Below are positions 56,961 to 64,000 of a DNA stretch of 64,000 nt, piece by piece; position 1 is the stretch's first letter; every line of letters begins with the position of its first letter. The DNA is from Ariolimax columbianus. Its lineage: Eukaryota; Mollusca; Gastropoda; Stylommatophora; Arionidae. Under the pieces are notes generated by a model. It did not search any database. It worked only from the letters and a program-made list of their open reading frames with translations, and had not been told where the DNA came from. The stretch lies in the NCBI GenBank assembly GCA_036924085.1, contig JAVGWX010000007.1, positions 31,659,953-31,723,952 of the forward strand. The letters run 5' to 3'. The position numbers and the translations under genes are program-made.

Positions 56961-57836
56961 TCTATTCTATTCATTGACTAAACTAAGGTGTTATCAATAA
57001 TCTATATGTAGATATCCGGCTGAGTGAAATCCGTATCAAAGATGGGCTAGCTTTCAAGATTAAAAATAATGCACTAGAAACAGAACCGCATATATGATAC
57101 TTGAGAGAAAAAGGAAAACTTTTTTTTTTCCCGAGGATCTGAAAAAGGGGGATAAAGAAAGGAAGACGAAGATATAATCATCCCATCTTCTTCGCCCTGA
57201 CCGTTTCGTGTCAGATACTCAATAACCAACCCTTGGTTCACATCCAGTGCACATCTTAAGTGTGAACCCCGCTAAATGCCATTTACCAATACATCCCAGC
57301 GCAACAGGACCTGATGGTCTCTGTCCAAAAACGATCAAGAAGCAAGTGTTGCCCACATGGACTCAGCGATGAACTCAGAAAGGGAAAGAAAGATTTGACA
57401 TTTTCAAAGCTTGTAGGGTGCGTCTGAAAGCAGGGGGGATTATTTGCAAGATCTGACTCCTGCGAGTGAAGAGGTGTATCTAAGCGATTGGTATCGTATT
57501 CTGTTGTTCCAGGTCTGTCGGCCAGGGATGTGATGATTGACGTGTTGAGTCGGATTAGGGGAGGAGCATTGAACAGACGACAGAGGTACAAGGCAAACAA
57601 GGAAATATACACAAAGAGAGAGAGAGAGAGAAAGATGAAGAGAGAGAAAGAGAGAGATAGAGGTTGGAGAAAGCTGTACATACAGACAGGTGGCAGGCAG
57701 ATATGTAAAAAAGGTGAAATGTAATGTTGATAATATTAGGTATGTTTTACGTTTTAATGTACGTTTAGATTTGATAAGTAAAAACTAAACGCGAAAAGAT
57801 AACACACATACACATACATAAACATACACATACATA
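56961..57836. other. No recognised gene
   Basis: The overlapping frames at 57,283-57,724 run into a GA-rich patch (57,612-57,662) and show no domain. Confidence 0.4.
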
Positions 57837-58111
<275 letters not shown>

Positions 58112-59794
58112 CATTACATATTATATCCACCGTGGCATGTCAGGGTTTTCCATAATTTTTGATAGAGTAGGTCTCCCTATCGACCAGTATTCTTGTCTGT
58201 CTGTCATTTTTTTGATAAAATCCATCCCATCACAGCTTGATTTCGAAAATATATCATGAATCAGGTCAGATAAATCGATAATCAATCATATCAGATGGCT
58301 CAATAGTGACGTTGTGACATCGATTGGTTCTCTCAGGTAAAGTTATCAAGATTACAGTCATACAAGCGATATATCAGCAGTACTAGAAATGATAACATCA
58401 GACATTATCAGTCATAAAAAACCGACCAGTTCCCTGTGGAGTCAAGGCATAAAACAAATACATCCACCCACCCCAAGTTCTCACGTGCTTGGTTATCGTT
58501 TCCGTCTTTGTCCACGTCTTCACTTGCTGTTTCTTTTATGTTTCTTTCAAATCCTTTTTCTACGTGTGTTATGCTCTGCCTCTATTTCTCATGTCTTGGT
58601 TAGTCCAGAACAGCAACTGTTTTGCAATACTAAAAGCAGGTGTGCCCTATCCAACGGTAGGGAATTCTCTTAATGTTCCCTTTATATATTTTTGTTCCTT
58701 TCCAAGAGTTCCACATTAGTGATCTTGTGCTACCATTTCAATCCCTCTATTCTCTTCATGCACTCATTTATGAAATTATGTATCTCTTTTATTTTTATTT
58801 TTATTATTCTCCGTGTTTTGGAGCAAAACACTAGATACGACTTTTGATCGGAGTTGTAGATGTTTATTTGAGTTTTGGACTTGTGATTTCCACTTTCTCA
58901 ACAATGTTATAAACGCTTCTGTAGTCTTTTGTTGTCTTTATCTACATCTTTAGCTCCAACTTGTCTATATTGCTACCATGATACATTCCTGATTCTTTAT
59001 CCTGTAGGAGAATGCCTCCTATTAGTTTCAATCATGGTATTCAATCTGGCTAGGTTGATTGATGAGGGAGACAAAAGTTGCTGGAGTCTGTATCTATCCT
59101 TCGCCACAGAGTACCATTACGGTTCAAAAGCGTGGTGCAGATTAACTCTCCATCACGTTGGCGGACGGCTGCAGCTTTATAGCCACCAAAGAGACACTCT
59201 CTGCGTCCATCTATCGTCAGTCATTGCGACAATTGACCAATATTTCTGCAAACACAATCTGGTGTTCATTAGTTGCATTTGTTCTAATAAAACACTAGCT
59301 TGTCTCCATAAAATTAATATTGTTATTGTCCAAGTGGCGATTTGGTTATAGTGCAAGCATGTGAGAGACCCGGAGACATAATTCAGCTTGTGGTTGTGGT
59401 ACGATCTCAGTCTACTTTGCTGAAAACAAGTGTCTGCTTTGTAGCTGGGGAAAGCACTGTAGTGAAGATTGCAACAATTTATCATAATAACCACATAGAT
59501 CCCATGAATAAAAAAGGAAAACTGTCAGGCTAAACACATAACAACTCTAGCTCAGACGATGATTGAGGGAAAATACATACCTAATGACTAGGCTCAAGTA
59601 TAAACAGATGGATCTGCAGAGGACGAATTTAGGGATGGTGGAGGAGGCATCTTTGTAAGATAAAACAATGAGAAAATCACCGATAGAGCTTTCCCCACTT
59701 GGAAGATTTATTCCAGTCTTAGGGAACATTTTATGACGCTCCTGCAGGCACTAAGAATGTCAACCAGATCAGACAAACACCAGCCAACTAAAAA
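58112..59794. other. No recognised gene
   Basis: The longest frame is 140 codons on plus (58,929-59,351), overlapped by a 105-codon minus frame. Neither has a motif, signal or matching neighbour exons that I can see. Confidence 0.4.
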
Positions 59795-61216
59795 TGATAT
59801 TCTTTACAAATTGCAGATCACAACTAAACGCAATTCAAAACGCCAGAGGTGAACAAAAACGGCGGAACATCAGCTCAACAACATCCAAAGAACATCAAAA
59901 GTTGCTCTACAGTGGCTACCCTCTCATTGTAGAATCACAGGGAATGAGAGAGCAGGTGTCATGTCCACAGCAGGTGGCAAAATAGAGCAACTTATCCATG
60001 CAGTGTCCTACTAAGAAGTAAAAATCATCATCTGCAATCGGTACAACTCAAAATGACAGAAAGACATGGAAGTGAGCAATAAACATTACCCAATCCATCA
60101 GCTCTACATACACTAACAAACCATCGTATTTCGCCTGAGAGCAGACCACTGCAGACCATTGGGTCACAATGTGGAACAGGGGTCCATACGACTAAACACA
60201 CCCTACAGGGCTGCTCAATACATCGAGAGATCTACAATACCAACTCAGGCCACAAGGACCTGAGGTGTCGCAGAAGCTGTGGTGCTGCCACCAGGATCTG
60301 GGGAGGACTGTAGGGCTGCCACCAGGATCTCGAGAGGACTGTGAGGCTGCCACCATGATCTGGGGAGGACTGTAGGGCTGCCACCAGGATCTGGGGAGGA
60401 CTGTGAGACTGCCACCCGAATCTGGGGAGGACTGTAGGGCTAACACCAGGATCTGGGGAGGACTGTGAGGCTGCCACCCGGATCTGGGGAGGACTGTAGG
60501 GCTGCCACCAGGATCTGGGGAGGACTGTAGGGCTGCTATCCGGATCTGGGGAGGACTGTAGGGCTGCCACCAGGATCTGGGGAGAACTGTAGGGCTGCCA
60601 CCAGAATCTGGGGAGGACTGTAGGGCTGCTACCCGGATCTGGGGAGGACTGTAGGGCTGCCACCAGGATCTGGGGAGGACTGTAGGGCTGCCACCAGGAT
60701 CTGGGGAGAACTGTAGGGCTGCCACCAGGATCTGGAGAGGACTGTGGGTCTGTCACCTGGATCTGGAGAGGACTGTAGGGCTGCCACAAGGATCTGGGGA
60801 GGACTGTAGGGCTGCCATCAGGATCTGGAAAAGACTGTGAGGCTGGCACCCGGATTTGGAGAGGACTGTGGGTCTGCCACCTGTTTCTGGAGAGGACTGT
60901 GGGGCTGTCACCATGATCTGGAAAGGACTGTGGGGCTGCCACCATGATCTGGAGAGGACTGTGGGGCTGCCACCCAGACCTGGAGAGGACTGTGGGGCTG
61001 CCACCAGGATCTTGAGAGGACTGTGAGGCTATCACCCGTATCTGGAGAAGACTGTGGGGCTGCCACCATAATCTGGAGAGGACTATGGGGCTGCCACCCG
61101 GACCTGAAGAGGACTTTGGGGCTGCAACCCGGACCTGGAGAGGACTGTGAACTTCGTTCTAGCGAAAAGACTACATATCTAGCATGACCGAAAAGCCTGA
61201 CCGCAGAAGAAGAAGG
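59795..61216 (+). mobile_element. RNase H-type LINE 3' end, internally expanded, with GAA tail
   Basis: RNase H: CRSQLNAIQNARGEQ (helix with the catalytic-Asp strand before it) and VALQWLPSHCRITGNERAG at 59,901-59,957. Then FRLRADHCRPLGH at about 60,129 and QCGTGVHTTKHTLQGC at about 60,167, the C-terminal knuckle. DLRCRRSC and GAATRIW follow, after which a 31-bp segment is repeated about 28 times (60,270-61,150). The normal 3' end follows, with GACCGCAGAAGAAGAAGG at 61,199-61,216. Several stops and shifts; not functional. Confidence 0.8.
60270..61150. repeat. 31-bp minisatellite derived from the LINE 3' coding end
   Basis: Unit CTGCCACCAGGATCTGGGGA + GGACTGTAGGG, about 28 copies, with ACC(A/C)(G/A) and GGGG/GGAG variants. 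It corresponds to the single GCTGCCACCCAAATATGGAG segment of the related LINE at 22,918. The long antisense frames (177 and 267 codons) in it are artefacts. Confidence 0.95.
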
Positions 61217-61245
61217 AGCGATGTACCTGAGCTAACATAATGATA

Positions 61246-61700
61246 CTACTACAAGGCGTGTTCAAATAAAACCAGACCAAACTGCAACATGTGAACATAT
61301 GTAACGATGCGCATGATAACGTCACTTCCGGTGTTAACAGCACATACCAACCGTCAAGTTTGTAAAATTGCATTATTCTCCGACTCATTGTTTTCTCACC
61401 AGCCCGTTGAAAACATGGCGGATGTGGCATGGAATCCGTCCAGTTGATTAACGAGCGGTAATTCGGTTTCTAACAGCTGAAGGATGTCGACCAGGTGACA
61501 TCCATCACATAATCCAGGCTGTGCATGGTGACAAAAAAGTGTCGAAGACAACGGTGAAAAACTGGACAACGATGTTTAAAGAAGGACGTGAGTTAACGAA
61601 AGAACTTCCAAAACCAGATCAGGCGCATATTGTTGCGTTAACTCACGTCCATCTTCAAAGATCGTTGTCCAGTTCGTCACTGTTATCTTGACTCGAAAAT
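61246..61700 (+). mobile_element. Mariner-type DNA transposon 5' fragment with a facing second copy
   Basis: The left end TACAAGGCGTGTTCAAATAA resembles a mariner terminal repeat at a TA. From 61,455 a plus frame reads AVIRFLTAEGCRPGDIHHII and later TTVKNWTTMFKEGRE, the N-terminal helix-turn-helix of a mariner transposase (DNA binding at the terminal repeats). No catalytic domain follows. At 61,636-61,699 a second copy of the HTH end appears inverted, so arms 61,554-61,598 and 61,636-61,680 are complementary at 40 of 45 positions around a 37-bp spacer. A stop before the frame start suggests a lost base near 61,452. Confidence 0.7.
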
Positions 61701-62645
61701 GTTGTAGTAGGTTTGGACATGTCATCTTGCTCCTGGACATCGCTGCATTCACAGATATCGTCTTCGCTGTATCGCAATATCATCGGACTTTTATTCTGCA
61801 TCAATTTACATGGTGATGAAGTATTATACAATACATTCTGTAACACTTCATTCTGGCTTACATGTACCGCACCTTCTCGCCCCACCTTTCCAAAAAACGC
61901 ATTGACACATTTAACATATCTGCACACTTCTATCTATATGCCATCCTATCATACCTTATCCTAAATGTCTAAACACGTGAGCAGTACAAAAAATTAATCG
62001 AAAAAACGCCGCTATTAACCTCATAGAGCTAACGCAACGGCAGGATCGATTCACTTAATATAGATTACATGCTAAGTCCTCTCAGGTGATCTGTTGTAGT
62101 TTGCCAGGGCAGACTGTGTTTGTTCGCACAGCGGATCCGTTTAAACAAGGTCAGCTAATTAGCGTGATGAAAATCGTAAATCCTACAGAACCACGCTCTC
62201 CAGGAACAAATGTCAATTAAGACGGTGCGAAAACTACGATTTATTTCACATGAAGAACAGAAGGGACAAAAACTTAAGCAGAAATTAAATTAATTTCATT
62301 TAGAAGAAATGGATCTGTTGGTAATATAAATATATATTAGGTAGTTGGATCTATTGTGTCTTTGTTGTTGTTTGGTGTTGTTTTTCTCTTTTCCATTCAA
62401 GATCCGGTAACAGGTCTTCTGATCTACGCTGGAAATGTGAAAGATAATCTTAGCGATATTCGCACGAGGTAAAAACAATGTTCTAGATACAATGTGATTA
62501 ATTTCACATGATTATTATCACGCTAGAGGTTCTGTACCATGGTGATAACAGATTAAGGTATTTATTAAACACACGAGTCTGGAAATGAATGTTGGAACAA
62601 AAGGAAATAACATGTGTCTCAACCTTTTGTTTGATATCCTTGAAT
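61701..62645. other. No recognised gene
   Basis: The 90-codon minus frame 61,655-61,927 begins in unknown sequence and runs into the inverted mariner arm; no domain recognised. Confidence 0.4.
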
Positions 62646-62649
62646 CTGT

Positions 62650-63130
62650 GACATAATGTTCATCAATTTAAGGTCAGCTATTCTCGAACTAGAGGGAGGA
62701 TGTTCGTCAATATGAGGCTCTCTATTCCTGAACTAGATGGAGGATGTTTATCAATCTGAGGCCCGCTATTCCTGAACATTGGGCAGCATGGTCGTCAATA
62801 TGAGGCATTGTACTGCTAAACCTGACGCAGAATGTTCGTCAATCTAAGGCCTTGTACTGTTGAACAAAGCGCAGAATGTTCGTCAGTCTGAGGCCTTATT
62901 TTCCAGAACCTAGTGCAGAATGTTCGTCAATCTGAGGCCTTGTACTGCTGAACCTAGCGCAGAATGTTCGTCAGTCTGAGGCCTTGTTTTCCTGAACCTG
63001 GCGCAGGATGTTCGTCAATCTGAGGCATTGTATTCCTGAACCTGGCGCAGAATGTTCGTCAATCTGAGGCATTGTATTCCTGAACCTTGCGTAGAATGTT
63101 CGTCATTCTGAGGCCCGCTATTCCTGAACC
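62650..63130. repeat. 44-bp minisatellite, about 11 copies
   Basis: Unit GTTCGTCAATCTGAGGCCTT + GTACTGCTGAACCTAGCGCA + GAAT; the first copies are more diverged. Confidence 0.93.
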
Positions 63131-63724
63131 TTGGGGTCACATATTCCTCTTTTTGTCCTCAAAAGGACGTTGTGCCATTGTGTCCCATCCGATTTCAGCA
63201 AGCTTTTTTAGGTACGGGGTTTTGTCTCCCAACTTCAATCCCTATCCTGTTATACAGAATACACTAGTGCAGTTGGTGTCCAGGGCCGTCGCTTGGAGAT
63301 GGAATGCGGACATGGTCAGCTGTGGTTAGATGGCCCTGGTGCAAGCAGCCAGATATGAGTAAAAGAAACATTCCGTTGTGGCATATGGAAAATATAGTGT
63401 TAATACCATTTTATTCGGTGACCCAAGGTACATAATAGGTAATGTGGTCACTATCCAGTCGGCCATCTTTACTTCCTAGATTCTCCCGACATCCATTTTC
63501 TGAGGCTGAGGACCACTAGAGCTGGTTCACGATATGAATAAAATCCACGTGGTGTCCTAAATAGGTGTCATATCTAGAGCATGTCTGATAAGTGTTATAT
63601 TTCTTTCTTGAGTGGGTGTTCAATCCTTCCCGAGCATACAATGTCTTCAAATTTGACAACAAGGCTAATGTAAGGTACTATTTGAATGGTTTGGAGCATT
63701 AATGTACTGATCTGAACTAGTGGA
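63131..63724. other. No recognised feature
   Basis: Frames are under 81 codons. Confidence 0.45.
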
Positions 63725-64000
63725 ACGTGTAGCCTAATCGATAGTGAGCTGACTTGCTAAGACAAGGATTACACCACGCCAGTGTTCGAAATCACGAACG
63801 GACAAAATCCGGTCGTGGTTCGTTCCCGGTTCGACCGAATTCCAGTCGACTCAGCTGTAAATGGTTACCTGGCATATGAGTTGGGGAAGGTATGGACATC
63901 AAGGATGGGAACTTGGCCGACCCACCTCACAGAGGCTGTGGCTTAGCCCATGAAAAGTTATCTTCATCTCCGACGGCATATGTTGCGATGGGACCTACCC
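63725..64000 (+). mobile_element. SINE-2, longest copy, cut or ending at the window edge
   Basis: Head GTGTAGCCTAATCGATAGTG with a box A-like start and AGTGTTCGAAATC as box B-like word about 50 bp on. The body has GTTCGACCGAATTCCAGTCG, ACTCAGCTGTAAATGGTTAC, CTGGCATATGAGTTGGGG, GGCCGACCCACCTCACAGAG and, near the end, TCATCTCCGACGGCATATG. Reverse partial copies lie at 11,065, 17,405, 19,187, 20,935 and 27,480. Confidence 0.65.

Noticed and set aside
58929..59351. 140-codon plus ORF as a gene
   Set aside because: No domain, no conserved motif, overlapping antisense frame and no splice or promoter context that I can defend.
60192..61035. 267- and 177-codon minus frames with repeated Gln/Ser/Pro/Trp
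   Set aside because: Antisense of the 31-bp array inside a LINE; two frames are open together.

Overview
This window looks like intergenic or intronic DNA from an animal nuclear genome. There are no operons, Shine-Dalgarno sites or long single-copy ORFs. There are many decayed non-LTR retrotransposon (LINE) tails, tRNA-derived SINEs with target-site duplications (TSDs), one mariner-type DNA transposon fragment, and a very high load of tandem repeats. The mix of RTE-like LINEs, RNase H-bearing LINEs with (GAA)n tails, polymerase III SINEs and long TATC/TGTC and GAA arrays suggests a lophotrochozoan, possibly a mollusc. That placement is an inference with low confidence. I found no cellular protein-coding gene, rRNA or intact tRNA gene. 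All coding similarity I recognise belongs to mobile elements, and almost every copy is 5'-truncated, frameshifted or stopped.

Layout. 0-5 kb: LINE 3' end (minus) running off the left edge, a tandemly duplicated retroposon (family 3), an RTE-like LINE with a clean 12-bp TSD (3,018-3,929), and a 41-bp minisatellite. 7-11 kb: TATG microsatellite split by a family-5 fragment, a 21-bp minisatellite split by a SINE-1, and a 48-bp minisatellite. 12-16 kb: two minus-strand LINE remnants, a second 41-bp minisatellite and a plus-strand LINE remnant. 16-28 kb: GAA arrays, SINE-2 pieces, family-5 LINE tail, a 23-bp array, an RNase H LINE 3' end, a 21/22-bp array inside a family-3 copy, a SINE-1 with TSD, and two opposed LINE pieces. 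28-38 kb: mostly unrecognised DNA, with TATC/TGTC, poly-G, TTC and a G-rich array, a tRNA-like element with a long insert, the large 38-bp array of family 3, and a tRNA-headed SINE with a LINE-like tail. 38-48 kb: SINE-1, family-5 tails, ACT and GAA arrays, and pyrimidine/purine tracts. 48-64 kb: nested SINE/LINE/retroposon cluster with readable TSDs, 53-, 24-, 20-, 14-, 31- and 44-bp arrays, a LINE RT remnant, an RNase H LINE whose 3' segment became a minisatellite, a mariner fragment with a facing second copy, and a SINE-2 at the right edge.

The main theme is that mobile elements appear to seed tandem arrays. In several places the repeat unit is a segment of a recognisable retroelement (31-bp array in a LINE 3' end, 38- and 21-bp arrays in family 3, 23-bp array in SINE-2). 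In other places retroelements have landed inside existing arrays. Long ORFs in the window mostly arise because the repeat periods (48, 24, 21 bp) are multiples of three, not because they encode proteins.
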